The notes under the pieces are model-generated. The model was not told where the DNA came from. It saw only the letters and a program-made list of their open reading frames with translations, and ran no database searches. Positions 8,001 to 15,850 of a stretch of DNA of 64,000 nucleotides are shown piece after piece. This DNA comes from Aurantimicrobium minutum. Its GTDB lineage: Bacteria; Actinomycetota; Actinomycetes; Actinomycetales; Microbacteriaceae. The stretch is from the NCBI RefSeq assembly GCF_029892845.1, contig NZ_JARXVT010000005.1, positions 1 through 64,000 of the forward strand. Direction: 5' to 3'. Position 1 is the first letter of the stretch; every line of letters begins with the position of its first letter. Both the position numbers and the translations under genes were made by a program.

Positions 8001-8489
8001 ATGCGTTTACACATCCCCACCAGTATCCGATGGTCTGACCTGGATGCCTACGGGCATGTGAACAACGCAGCCATGTTTGGCCTGCTCGAGGAAGCACGTA
8101 TTCACGCGTTCTGGGCAGGAGACTCCGGTCACGGAGATGATCACTTAGCAACCCGCATTCTTGAAGGTGGGCCTACGGCTGACACCTTTACTCTGATTGC
8201 GCATCAAGAAATCGAGTACCTGGCTCCGATTCCGTACATGCGTGAACCGCTTGATTTGCAGATGTGGCTCGGCCACGTTGGTGGTGCCAGTCTGGACGTT
8301 TGTTACGAGATTTACTCGCCCACCCAAACAGCTACTGAGGAAAACCCACAGCAGCTTTTTGCCAAGGCGACGACCACCATCGTGCTCGTTGAAGCCAAGA
8401 CCACAAAGCCTCGACGCCTCACGGAAATTGAGCGTGAAGCGATTGCGCCTTACACAGGCGAGAACATCGCGTTCAAGCGCCGTAGTTAA
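8001..8489 (+). CDS. Acyl-CoA thioesterase, hotdog fold (4HBT family)
   Basis: A 162-residue single-hotdog thioesterase that would hydrolyse acyl-CoA to free acid and CoA. The N-terminal signature SIRWSDLDAYGHVNNA contains the catalytic Asp and the family's DxxGHVNN pattern. The remaining strands are regular up to the C-terminal FKRRS. ATG at 8001 is preferred over ATG at 7995 because AGGA (7990-7993) is 7 nt from the former but only 1 nt from the latter; two residues are at stake. It follows ettA closely and ends at a strong hairpin. Confidence 0.85.
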   Translation: MRLHIPTSIRWSDLDAYGHVNNAAMFGLLEEARIHAFWAGDSGHGDDHLATRILEGGPTADTFTLIAHQEIEYLAPIPYMREPLDLQMWLGHVGGASLDVCYEIYSPTQTATEENPQQLFAKATTTIVLVEAKTTKPRRLTEIEREAIAPYTGENIAFKRRS

Positions 8490-8497
8490 TTGTTTAC

Positions 8498-8543
8498 AAA
8501 CCATAAAGTTCCCGTGAGTTTTCACGGGAACTTTATGGTTTGA
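8498..8543. terminator. Perfect 21-bp hairpin, bidirectional terminator
   Basis: The 21-nt arms 8498-8518 and 8523-8543 are exact reverse complements around a 4-nt loop GTTT. The A/T-rich outer part supplies a U-run on either strand. It lies between the convergent thioesterase and membrane-protein genes and should stop transcription from both. Confidence 0.85.
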
Positions 8544-8557
8544 GGTAAACGAAGGAG

Positions 8558-9055
8558 CTACTTCACTTTTCGCGTTACGGCTATCACACTGGACAAGATA
8601 GCAATCACTCCGAAAATAGCTAGGACATAAACGGATGAGTAGCTGTAGTAATACAAGGCAGTGGGGGAGCAGACTAAATCACTTGATCCGTGGGGCTTAA
8701 AACAGTCGGAGAATCCAAAGTCATCTGAGTACCATACGTATCCGCTGTAGAACAGAATGCTGGCGAAAATAGCGAATATCAAGGCCAGGGTTAGTTTGCC
8801 AACGAGGCTAAATCCCCACTCAATCTGCTTGGCTTCGCGTTCATCCCTGGGGTTCAACATCAAGATACGCTCAAAGGGAGTGCTTGATTTTCTTTTCACG
8901 ACAAAACTGAGCGTCAGCAAAATTACTCCCAGGATGATTGCTGGTATCGAAATATTTGGGGATTGAAAAACAAGGAATTCAATCCCGAAAATAATGGCGA
9001 TAATCCCCAGAAGAACGGGAATTGCTGAACTGTTTACCCGTCGTTTAGTCAACAT
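8558..9055 (-). CDS. Four-helix membrane protein paired with an XRE repressor
   Basis: A 165-residue integral membrane protein with four hydrophobic helices, near residues 11-28, 33-52, 84-108 and 136-160. Between helices 2 and 3 lies a cytosolic segment with LMLNPRDEREAKQIE; an RDERE element of this kind occurs in small membrane proteins that partner XRE regulators (DUF2178-like), which is a weak resemblance. Two Cys (SDCFKPHG and DLVCSP) sit in the extracytoplasmic loop between helices 3 and 4. The start codon overlaps the end of the XRE gene by 11 bp, so the two are translationally coupled. The function is unknown. Confidence 0.75.
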   Translation of the reverse strand: MLTKRRVNSSAIPVLLGIIAIIFGIEFLVFQSPNISIPAIILGVILLTLSFVVKRKSSTPFERILMLNPRDEREAKQIEWGFSLVGKLTLALIFAIFASILFYSGYVWYSDDFGFSDCFKPHGSSDLVCSPTALYYYSYSSVYVLAIFGVIAILSSVIAVTRKVK

Positions 9056-9236
9056 AAAATACCTCTTCTACATTTGATTTGAAATATCGTGCAATACGGA
9101 CAGCGAGTTCAAGCGAAGGGGAGTATTTCTCAGTTTCAATGGCATTGATTGTTTGGCGAGATACGCCTAACAACTCTGCCAAGTCTGCTTGAGAGAGTTC
9201 CGCTTTGGCTCGAAGATCGCGGAGTGAACTTTTCAT
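9045..9236 (-). CDS. XRE-family transcriptional regulator (short Cro/CI type)
   Basis: A 63-residue helix-turn-helix protein, with LSQADLAELLGVSRQTINAI as its HTH and EKYSPSLELAVRIARYFK as the following helices. It is almost nothing but the DNA-binding domain, as in the XRE partner of two-gene regulator/membrane-protein modules. The start is ATG 9236 rather than a longer in-frame start at 9275, because the promoter (TTGACA 9271-9266, CATGCT 9248-9243, 17-bp spacer) places the transcript start at about 9236 and the two operators overlap that promoter. Autorepression is therefore the likely regulation. Confidence 0.85.
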   Translation of the reverse strand: MKSSLRDLRAKAELSQADLAELLGVSRQTINAIETEKYSPSLELAVRIARYFKSNVEEVFYVD

Positions 9237-9283
9237 ATGTAAAGCATGCTTTACATCTTCTTGAATGTCAAGCAAACTTTACA
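9237..9283. promoter_or_regulatory. Two tandem operators overlapping the XRE promoter
   Basis: Site 1 (9237-9256) is the perfect 20-bp palindrome ATGTAAAGCATGCTTTACAT. Site 2 (9266-9283) is TGTCAAG-CAAA-CTTTACA, the same TGTAAAG-N4-CTTTACA pattern with one mismatch. The centres are 28 bp apart. On the reverse strand the perfect -35 TTGACA lies in site 2 and the -10 lies in site 1, so a bound repressor would block the XRE gene's own promoter. Confidence 0.75.
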
Positions 9284-9313
9284 ACTGAATTTCCAGAGAA
9301 ATTGGAAATCAAA

Positions 9314-9445
9314 GGCATCGCTTTGAGCGGTGCCTGTTATAGTTATCTCGTTGGGCTGGTCGCGAGACCCGGGTCCACATCATGGCGAAGGAAGTCCTTC
9401 GCTACACAAAAATGACGGGGGATTTTTCCTCCGTCATTTTGTTTT
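9314..9445 (+). ncRNA. Candidate structured small RNA ending in a terminator
   Basis: Four hairpins stand in a row with no protein signal. GGCATCGCT/AGCGGTGCC (9314-9334) is a 9-bp stem. GGTC-GCGA-GACC (9358-9369) has a GNRA-type tetraloop. GCGAAGG/CCTTCGC (9385-9402) is a 7-bp stem. AAAATGACGGGGG/CCTCCGTCATTTT (9409-9440) is followed by GTTTTTGG, a rho-independent terminator. TGTTATAGT at 9335-9343 is an extended -10 element that could start a transcript near 9350. The terminator has no other upstream gene to serve. It lies directly before the DUF3800 gene. Existence as an RNA is inferred. Confidence 0.5.
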
Positions 9446-9462
9446 TGGCGAATGGGGTAGCG

Positions 9463-10140
9463 GTGTCGACGCTAAGTATTTTCGTCGATGAGTCGGGGGA
9501 CTTCGGCGAGTCAAGCCTGGGATATTACGTTGTTTCAATGGTTTTTCATGAACAGAAACAACTGCTCCAAAAGGATTTGGATGTACAGCAAGAGAATCTC
9601 ACATACACCGATATGGGTGACCACACTGTCCACAGCGGGGCAGCAATTCGGGGCGAAGCGGAATATCGAAATATTTCGCTGAATGTTCGCAAGGCAGTCG
9701 TTGACCGACTATTTTCATTTGTTCGTAGCGCGCCAATTTATCATGAGACACTCTTTTTCAAGCGGAAAGATGTGAAGGACCGACTTGCTCTGGAAGCAGC
9801 AATTTCCAGAGGTCTGGGCGGTTTTCTTCAAGAACTAAGCACATATTTTCGATGTTTCGATAACGTCATCATTTATTACGACAATGGCCAAGCGGAACTC
9901 ACCAGAATTCTTAATGTTGTTATGAATGCATATTTTTTGAACGTTGAATTTAGAAATGTTGCACCATCTGAATACCGACTTTTCCAAGCTGCTGATCTTT
10001 ATTGCACCCTAGAACTCCTTAGAGGAAAAGACGAAGACAATGCATTGACAAAGTCAGATCTCTATTTCTTTGAGTCTGCTCGAAAGTTGCGCCAGCAATA
10101 TCTCAAGAAGATTTCGAAAAAGAGACTGCCAAGTACTTAA
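9463..10140 (+). CDS. DUF3800 domain protein
   Basis: About 225 residues with the DUF3800 signature at its start (LSIFVDESGDFGE), followed by YYVVSMVFHE, then HSGAAIRGEAEYR and, near the end, the acidic-Leu motif FQAADLYCTLELL. The conserved Asp residues suggest an RNase H-like fold; members are common in mobile and defence-rich regions, but their activity is mostly unknown. GTG at 9463 is preferred over an upstream ATG at 9382 because the longer frame would translate through a transcription terminator, and GGGG lies 5 nt before the GTG. The gene is more AT-rich than its neighbours, which suggests acquisition. Confidence 0.75.
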   Translation: MSTLSIFVDESGDFGESSLGYYVVSMVFHEQKQLLQKDLDVQQENLTYTDMGDHTVHSGAAIRGEAEYRNISLNVRKAVVDRLFSFVRSAPIYHETLFFKRKDVKDRLALEAAISRGLGGFLQELSTYFRCFDNVIIYYDNGQAELTRILNVVMNAYFLNVEFRNVAPSEYRLFQAADLYCTLELLRGKDEDNALTKSDLYFFESARKLRQQYLKKISKKRLPST

Positions 10141-10161
10141 TCGTGAGTCGTGAGTCGTGAG
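10141..10161 (+). repeat. Tandem heptamer TCGTGAG x3
   Basis: Three perfect copies of TCGTGAG directly after the DUF3800 stop codon, followed by TCGAG. It is very short and could be slippage; its position at the edge of the accessory island is the only point of note. Confidence 0.85.
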
Positions 10162-10187
10162 TCGAGGGGGCTAAGTATCTAGCGCGC

Positions 10188-10619
10188 TTACGCGGTGTAA
10201 ATCACGCCGTCCCGAACCTCAATAGGAATTTCGGGAAGTGGCGTCGGAGCAGGACCGCTGAGAACCTTGCCGTTGGTGGGGTCAAAGAACGACGCGTGGC
10301 AATCGCACACGATTTCCTTGTCGCGACATCCCACTAAACAACCCTGGTGAGTGCAGACAGCACTAAATGCTTTGAACTCACCTTCAGTAACTTGGGTGAC
10401 AACCACGGGGACGTCGTCAACAGTGAAGTTAAGTCCGCCACTGACGGGGACGGCGCTGGCTTTGCCAACCTCAACGCCTGTCTGTGTGGCAACTGTTGGC
10501 GCTGCCGTTTCTTCTGCAGAACAACCGGCCAAGCCGATAGCAATTCCAGCTGCTCCAACTGCGCCAAGGCCCAGCACTTCGCGTCGAGAAAGCTTGGGAG
10601 TGAGATTACGTGCAGCCAT
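10188..10619 (-). CDS. Rieske [2Fe-2S] domain Tat lipoprotein
   Basis: A 143-residue Rieske protein. The N-terminus SRREVLGLGAVGAAG carries twin arginines for Tat export and ends in a lipobox LAGC, so the protein should be lipid-anchored outside the membrane. The iron-sulfur ligands are in CTHQGC and CDCH (two Cys and two His), with an additional Cys between them. It resembles the small QcrA-like Rieske lipoproteins of actinobacteria rather than the quinol-oxidase subunit, and its electron partner is not evident. The start ATG overlaps the tesB stop by one base (TAATG), so the pair is co-transcribed; a longer upstream frame is not the gene. Confidence 0.88.
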   Translation of the reverse strand: MAARNLTPKLSRREVLGLGAVGAAGIAIGLAGCSAEETAAPTVATQTGVEVGKASAVPVSGGLNFTVDDVPVVVTQVTEGEFKAFSAVCTHQGCLVGCRDKEIVCDCHASFFDPTNGKVLSGPAPTPLPEIPIEVRDGVIYTA

Positions 10620-11509
10620 TACTTGTCCAATCCGGGAACGCGAACCATGCCCTCTTGGGCAACAGAAGCAAGAAGTATTCCTTCTCGAGAATAAATCCGC
10701 CCAAGTGATAAACCGCGACCGCCCTGAGCACTCGGCGATTCTTGGACATAGAGCATCCACTCATCCACCCGGCCAGTGCGGTGGAACCACATCGCGTGGT
10801 CGAGGCTGGCTGCTTTGAGTCCAGGAGTGGCCCAGGGGATGCCGTGCTTGCGATAAATCGGTTCAAGAATTGTGTAGTCACTGGCATAGGCCAATGCTGC
10901 ACGGTGAAGCTGAGGGTCATCGGGCAGGGGAGAGAGTGCCTTCATCCACACTGCTTGATGCGCAACTTTCTCACCTTTCACACTCATGTAGATAGGTGAT
11001 TCACAGTGGCGAAGATCAAAGGGGCGTTGCGTCGCCCAGTACTGTGCCACAGGGTGGTCAATGGGACCAAGAAGTTCTCCTGCGGTGGGCAAGGACTCAG
11101 GTTCTGGTAATCCAGAAGGCATCTCCATCTGGTGATCCACACCAGGATCTTCATCCTGGAACGAGGCAATCATGGAAAAGATGGGTAAACCATCTTGGTA
11201 AGCCTGTGTTCTGCGCGTGGAGAACGAGCGACCGTCGTGGATACGGTCAACAGAAAACTCGATCGGCTTGGTAATGTCGCCTGCGCGCAGAAAATATCCA
11301 TGCAAAGAGTGAACGGGGCGGTCATCCTGGAGAGTCTTTGAAGCTGCAATCAGGGACTGCGCAAGCACCTGTCCGCCATACACGCGACCGTGTGGCATGA
11401 ATTGGCTGGGCGCAGAAAAACGGTCTTCACCATTGACGGCAGGTTCTTCGGTCAGGTGCAGAGTCTCGAGTAAAGCCTCGATGTTTTCGTGCATATGTTC
11501 TGGCTGCAT
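10619..11509 (-). CDS. tesB: Acyl-CoA thioesterase II
   Basis: A 296-residue double-hotdog thioesterase that cleaves medium and long acyl-CoAs. The N-terminal hotdog carries GRVYGGQVLAQSLIAA, a TesB hallmark, and RRTQAYQDGLPIF; the C-terminal half has ALAYASDYTIL, with the catalytic Asp, and SLDHAMWFHR. Length fits the family. ATG at 11509 is preferred (GAGGG 4 nt upstream); an in-frame ATG at 11539 lacks a ribosome-binding site. The Rieske gene follows with a one-base overlap. The gene is divergent from the unknown gene at 11560. Confidence 0.9.
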   Translation of the reverse strand: MQPEHMHENIEALLETLHLTEEPAVNGEDRFSAPSQFMPHGRVYGGQVLAQSLIAASKTLQDDRPVHSLHGYFLRAGDITKPIEFSVDRIHDGRSFSTRRTQAYQDGLPIFSMIASFQDEDPGVDHQMEMPSGLPEPESLPTAGELLGPIDHPVAQYWATQRPFDLRHCESPIYMSVKGEKVAHQAVWMKALSPLPDDPQLHRAALAYASDYTILEPIYRKHGIPWATPGLKAASLDHAMWFHRTGRVDEWMLYVQESPSAQGGRGLSLGRIYSREGILLASVAQEGMVRVPGLDK

Positions 11510-11559
11510 AAGTCCCTCGTGCGTGGAGATGTGTTTCATTCGCTAGTTTAGGTTGCGAG

Positions 11560-12192
11560 ATGACGAATACGGTGACCCTCGCAAGCGAGCACGACTCTGC
11601 AGACCTGCAGACCTTCCTTGAACGTGCAGAACGCCTCGGCGCAGAACATGTCTGGCTGGTCGGTGCAGGTACTGCTCTTGCTGCATACGTGGCGGTTCTG
11701 ACCCCGCAAGGTTTGCTCGACATCGCTCCTACTGTGCTTGGTTTGCGGGTCTTCGAGCGCGTGGAAACCGAGTCACTCGACATGGTGGTCCAGGTTCGAG
11801 CCATGCTCGATCGCCTGGCCCACGACAAAATCACTATTCCTTTACCCGTGGGGCAAGCAGGTATTTCGTGGACAGGTGTTGCGCCACCCCGTTCAGGCTG
11901 GGCGCCTCTGGGCACCATGTTGGAGATTGAACTTCAGCTCACTGCGAAGGCAGGAATCGAAGAGGTAGCCAAAGCCAACGGCTTGGGAACCAACATTGTC
12001 ACTGCTGTTCGCGAGGAAGTGTGGCGCAGACCACTCAATGTTCAGAACACAGAAACTCCCAAGACTGTCCCAGCTGGTGTTGCTTTTGCAGGCTTTGGCT
12101 TGGGGTTCTTTGGAACTGGAATTGCCCAAGTGACGTCGTCAGGGGCATGGACCCGCATTGCGACCGAGCGCGGTCACATTTTGACTAAATAG
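11560..12192 (+). CDS. Conserved actinobacterial protein of unknown function
   Basis: A 210-residue protein without a signal peptide. Residues about 37-58 (VWLVGAGTALAAYVAVLTPQ) are mildly hydrophobic but probably buried in a fold. A second Gly/Phe-rich patch (GVAFAGFGLGFFG) lies near residue 175. I recognise no catalytic motif. Proteins of this type seem confined to Microbacteriaceae and relatives, which is an inference from general resemblance. TAGGTT lies 5 nt before the ATG and there is no ribosome-binding site, so the mRNA is probably leaderless. It is convergent with glbO, 12 bp apart. Confidence 0.65.
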   Translation: MTNTVTLASEHDSADLQTFLERAERLGAEHVWLVGAGTALAAYVAVLTPQGLLDIAPTVLGLRVFERVETESLDMVVQVRAMLDRLAHDKITIPLPVGQAGISWTGVAPPRSGWAPLGTMLEIELQLTAKAGIEEVAKANGLGTNIVTAVREEVWRRPLNVQNTETPKTVPAGVAFAGFGLGFFGTGIAQVTSSGAWTRIATERGHILTK

Positions 12193-12204
12193 CTAGCGAA
12201 GTAG

Positions 12205-12594
12205 CTAGTCCTCGAACGTATTCGTCATTGCATATGCCGCACGCTCGAGGTACTCGAGCAGTGTTTCGCGCTGTAGAGGCGGGAGCTTGAGGGTGTCCAC
12301 AGCATGCTCCATGTGACCTAACCAGCGGTCACGTGCATCAGGGTTGATTTTGAAGGGCATGTGGCGCATGCGCAGGCGAGGGTGTCCACGGGTGTCGCTA
12401 TAGGTGCTGGGGCCACCCCAGTACTGCTCAAGGAACAGTTTGAGGCGCTCTTCTGCTGGGCCTAAGTCTTCCTCGGGATACATGGCCTTCAGAACTGGAT
12501 CCTTGGCTACGCCCTTGTAAAACTCATGAGCAAGCTTGGCAAAGACAGGCTCGCCGCCCACTTCGTCATAGAAGGAGAGAAGTTCTTCGCTCAT
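12205..12594 (-). CDS. glbO: Group II truncated haemoglobin
   Basis: A 129-residue trHbO-type globin with the 2-on-2 fold. It starts SFYDEVGGEPVFAKLAHEFY, has FLEQYWGGPSTYSDTRGHPR across the C-E-F region, and LRMRHMPFKI carrying the proximal haem His. The group-II-specific Trp occurs in DRWLGHM. Such globins bind O2, NO or sulfide and are linked to respiration or stress protection; the ligand is not evident here. The ATG overlaps the mechanosensitive-channel stop by 4 bp, so the two are one operon. Confidence 0.93.
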   Translation of the reverse strand: MSEELLSFYDEVGGEPVFAKLAHEFYKGVAKDPVLKAMYPEEDLGPAEERLKLFLEQYWGGPSTYSDTRGHPRLRMRHMPFKINPDARDRWLGHMEHAVDTLKLPPLQRETLLEYLERAAYAMTNTFED

Positions 12595-13235
12595 GCTTTC
12601 TTGGCCGAGCTAGGCTTCTTGGTTTTTGCCGCAAAGCGCTTGGGGTCACCATAAGACTTGTTTCCCACCCGCACGATCTCACCGTTGCGCACGAACCAGA
12701 TCGTGCCATCTTCACCGCGCAACGTCGTGATGCGCAAGCCGACTGATTCCACAACACCGGAAGCCAGACCTAGGTCAACAACATCTCCCACACCGAGCTG
12801 GTCTTCAAAGACCATGAACATGCCGTTGAGAACGTCCTTGATGATGTTCTGAGCGCCAAAACCCAGTGCTGCAGTTCCGATACCGGCGGTTGCAACAATC
12901 GCGGTCACCGAGACGCCGAGGACCTGCAGGATCTGAATGATCGAGACGCAGACAATGCTCCACGTGATGAAGTTGTGGAACACAGTTCCCATGGTCTTGG
13001 TGCGCTGCACCTGACGACTGGCTGTGACGCCTGCTGGAACTCCTACAGGGCCGATGTGGTCTGATGCGCCACCGTTCTTTTTGCGGGCCTCAGAGACCAG
13101 TCGTTTGATGACTTTGTCGCTGACTGCTAGCAGGATGGCGCGCAAGATGATGGCAACAAGAATGATCAATGCCACATTGAAGGGAATCTCTGCTGCGTGA
13201 TAGACCGCAGCAACCCATGACCAGAAGGAATCCAT
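12591..13235 (-). CDS. Small MscS-family mechanosensitive channel
   Basis: A 214-residue MscS-family channel. A first hydrophobic segment near residues 17-37 is followed by a helix pair (FITWSIVCVSIIQILQVLGV and the pore helix GIGTAALGFGAQNIIKDVLNG). The beta-domain signature FEDQLGVGDVVDLG follows, and the C-terminus is truncated relative to E. coli MscS and Lys/Ala-rich. It would open under membrane tension to release solutes during osmotic downshock. It overlaps glbO by 4 bp and follows pepN by 4 bp, so the three genes form an operon on the reverse strand. Confidence 0.9.
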   Translation of the reverse strand: MDSFWSWVAAVYHAAEIPFNVALIILVAIILRAILLAVSDKVIKRLVSEARKKNGGASDHIGPVGVPAGVTASRQVQRTKTMGTVFHNFITWSIVCVSIIQILQVLGVSVTAIVATAGIGTAALGFGAQNIIKDVLNGMFMVFEDQLGVGDVVDLGLASGVVESVGLRITTLRGEDGTIWFVRNGEIVRVGNKSYGDPKRFAAKTKKPSSAKKA

Positions 13236-13239
13236 AGTT

Positions 13240-15786
13240 CTATCCTTGCTTGTCGCGTGCCTGAGCTGCGAGTGTGCGCTCAGTGCCAGCCAAGTTCTCC
13301 ACGATCAAACGACGTAGAGGTGCAGGAGGGTTGTTCTTCGCGAGGTAGTCACGAGTTGCCTGCGCCAGTGCTTCGTTTGCCAGGGGAGCGGGGTAGTAGC
13401 TCTCGACGAGTTCTTCTGCGATGGCGTAGCTGCGGCTTGCCCAGATCTTCTCGATGGAGTCGAAGTACTGCTTCACAAAAGGTTCGAGCACTGCGAGGTC
13501 CTGAGCCTTATTGAAGCCGAGGCCTGTTGCGCGCACGATCAAGTTGGGCTTGTCGTCGTCAACCCAGACCGAGTTCCAGGCAGTCTGCTTCTGAGCCAGC
13601 GAAGGCAGTGCTGCCTTCGCATGCGCAGCGGACTGTGCACCGGTCGCTGTGTTGTCTTCTGCAAGATAGCCATCGATGTCTGCCTCGGTGGCGTGGCCAC
13701 CGGCAGCGAGAGAAATGAGAAGTTCCCAACCCAGGTCAGTGTCGATGTCGAGATCACCGAGTGAAATCTTGCCATCGCGCAGTTCTTTCACATGAGTGAG
13801 GTGCTCATCAGTTGCGGCAAGGGCTGCGAAGCTACGTAGGAACTGGAACTGGTTATCGCTACCTGCTTCTGCTGTTTTGGCTAGGGTCCACAAGGCATCT
13901 GCCACGCGCACGGTCTGTGCTTCGCGGGTAGCAGGATCCACATAGCTGGAAGCAACCAGCAGAAGCTGTCCCAAGACGGTGCGGACAACAGTGGATTCGG
14001 ACTCCGTGGCAATGTTGCCGAGAACCAAGTCGATGAAGTCGCGACCGGCAGTTTCAGCATCGCGGGTGGAGTCCCAAACAGATCCCCACACCAGGGAACG
14101 TGCTAGTGGGTCTTCAATGTCCTTGAGGTTCGCAATAGCCACACGCAGTGATGCCTCATCGAGACGAATCTTGGCGTAAGCAAGGTCGTCATCGTTGATG
14201 AGGATCAGGTCAGGGCGCTTGAGCCCGACAAGCTCAGAAACTTCTGTGCTCACACCATCTACATCGAGCTCCACGCGGTGGTCGCGCACGAGCTTGCCGT
14301 TGTTGAGATTGTAGAAACCAATTGCCATGCGGTGAGGGCGAATAGTGGGCCAGTCTGCGGGTGCAGTCTGCTCAATGGTGAATGCGGTGATGGTGCCATC
14401 CGCGTCGGTTGTCAGCGCTGGGCGAAGAGTGTTCACACCGGCGGTTTCCAGCCAGAGCTTGGACCAGGTGGTCAGGTCGCGGCCCGAAGTTGCCTCGAGC
14501 TCAACAAGAAGATCCTTCAGTTCTGTATTGCCATAGGCGTGCTTCTTGAAGTACTGACCCACACCAGCAAGGAACTGCTCCTGGCCAACCCAAGCACCCA
14601 GTTGCTTGAGCACGGAACCACCCTTGGCATAGGTAATGCCGTCAAAGTTCACGCGCACAGCATCGAGGTCAGGAATATCCGCCACGATCGGGTGAGTGGA
14701 AGGAAGCTGGTCTTGGCGGTATGCCCAGCTCTTCTCCATCACGGCAAAGGTGGTCCAGGCTTCATGCCATTCGGTTGCTTCTGCTGTGGCCAGCGTGGAG
14801 GCATATTCCGCGAAGCTCTCGTTGAGCCACAGGTCATTCCACCAGCGCATGGTGACGAGGTCTCCAAACCACATGTGAGCAAGTTCGTGCAGGATGGTGA
14901 CCACGCGACGCTCTCGGATTGCGTAGGTGACCTTGGAGCGGAATACGTAGGCTTCCGTGAACGTGACACAACCAGCGTTTTCCATTGCTCCTGCGTTGAA
15001 CTCAGGAACAAAGAGCTGGTCATACTTGTCAAAGGGGTAGGCGTAGTCGAACTTGGATTCGAAGTATTCAAAGCCTTGACGAGTCTTTTCAAAGACGTAG
15101 TCAGCATCCATGTATTCCGACAGTGACTTACGGCAGAACACACCGAGGGGAATCACTCGTCCATCAGCACTGGTGAGCTCACTGCGCACCACGTCATAGG
15201 GGCCAGCAACAAGAGCAGTGATGTAGCTGGAGATGCGAGGAGTGGGCTCAAAACTCCATGTGGCAGAACCATTATCGTGCTTAACCGGTGCGGGAGTGGG
15301 CTGATTGCTGGTGACTTCCCACTTTTCGGGAGCGGTCACGGTGAACTGAAAAGTTGCCTTGAGATCAGGCTGCTCAAAGACGGCAAACATGCGGCGCGAG
15401 TCAGGAACTTCGAACTGGGTGTAGAGATACACCTCACCGTCAACGGGGTCGACAAAGCGGTGAAGACCCTCGCCAGTATTGGTGTACTTCGCTTCAGCGA
15501 CCACGGTCAAGGAGTTGTGTGCTTGCAGGTTATCGAGCTGAATGCGGGTGCCGTCTGACACCTGTGCAGGGTCCAAATCAACACCGTTGAGGGTCACGCT
15601 GTGCACGCTGAAGGTGATCGCATCAATGAAGGTGGAGTATCCAGCAGTTGCTGAGAACGTCACCGTTGTGGTGGCTCCGAATACGTCAGCACCTCGCAAG
15701 AGATCCAGGTCTACGGCGTAGCTTTCTACGGCGATGTTCTTCGCACGTTCGATGGCTTCGAGGCGGGTGAGGTTCTCTCCGGACAC
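13240..15786 (-). CDS. pepN: Aminopeptidase N (M1 metallopeptidase)
   Basis: An 848-residue cytosolic M1 aminopeptidase that removes N-terminal residues from peptides. The exopeptidase motif is NAGAMENAG near residue 265, the zinc site is HELAHMWFGD near 301 with the third ligand in NESFAE, and a Tyr in the following catalytic region (ITYAKGG) fits the family. The large C-terminal helical domain is complete. It has the actinobacterial PepN length. The start is GTG 15786, with AAGGAA upstream. Divergent from rpiB. Confidence 0.94.
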   Translation of the reverse strand: MSGENLTRLEAIERAKNIAVESYAVDLDLLRGADVFGATTTVTFSATAGYSTFIDAITFSVHSVTLNGVDLDPAQVSDGTRIQLDNLQAHNSLTVVAEAKYTNTGEGLHRFVDPVDGEVYLYTQFEVPDSRRMFAVFEQPDLKATFQFTVTAPEKWEVTSNQPTPAPVKHDNGSATWSFEPTPRISSYITALVAGPYDVVRSELTSADGRVIPLGVFCRKSLSEYMDADYVFEKTRQGFEYFESKFDYAYPFDKYDQLFVPEFNAGAMENAGCVTFTEAYVFRSKVTYAIRERRVVTILHELAHMWFGDLVTMRWWNDLWLNESFAEYASTLATAEATEWHEAWTTFAVMEKSWAYRQDQLPSTHPIVADIPDLDAVRVNFDGITYAKGGSVLKQLGAWVGQEQFLAGVGQYFKKHAYGNTELKDLLVELEATSGRDLTTWSKLWLETAGVNTLRPALTTDADGTITAFTIEQTAPADWPTIRPHRMAIGFYNLNNGKLVRDHRVELDVDGVSTEVSELVGLKRPDLILINDDDLAYAKIRLDEASLRVAIANLKDIEDPLARSLVWGSVWDSTRDAETAGRDFIDLVLGNIATESESTVVRTVLGQLLLVASSYVDPATREAQTVRVADALWTLAKTAEAGSDNQFQFLRSFAALAATDEHLTHVKELRDGKISLGDLDIDTDLGWELLISLAAGGHATEADIDGYLAEDNTATGAQSAAHAKAALPSLAQKQTAWNSVWVDDDKPNLIVRATGLGFNKAQDLAVLEPFVKQYFDSIEKIWASRSYAIAEELVESYYPAPLANEALAQATRDYLAKNNPPAPLRRLIVENLAGTERTLAAQARDKQG

Positions 15787-15838
15787 GTGAATTCCTTCCA
15801 GCGGTTTAGTAAAGAGCCTAACCCGGCCAGGTCGCCCC

Positions 15839-15844
15839 TAAAAT
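15839..15844 (+). promoter_or_regulatory. -10 hexamer of a likely leaderless promoter for rpiB
   Basis: TAAAAT, then a 6-nt spacer CGAGAA, then ATG at 15851. There is no room for a ribosome-binding site. Confidence 0.62.
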
Positions 15845-15850
15845 CGAGAA

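Noticed and set aside
9149-9415. A forward-strand 88-codon frame across the XRE gene
   Set aside because: It is antisense to the conserved HTH gene, and crosses the operators and hairpins; the hairpins explain the segment better.
10620-10760. Extended N-terminus of the Rieske protein
   Set aside because: It lies entirely inside tesB, has no homology-like features, and the Tat signal starts at 10619.
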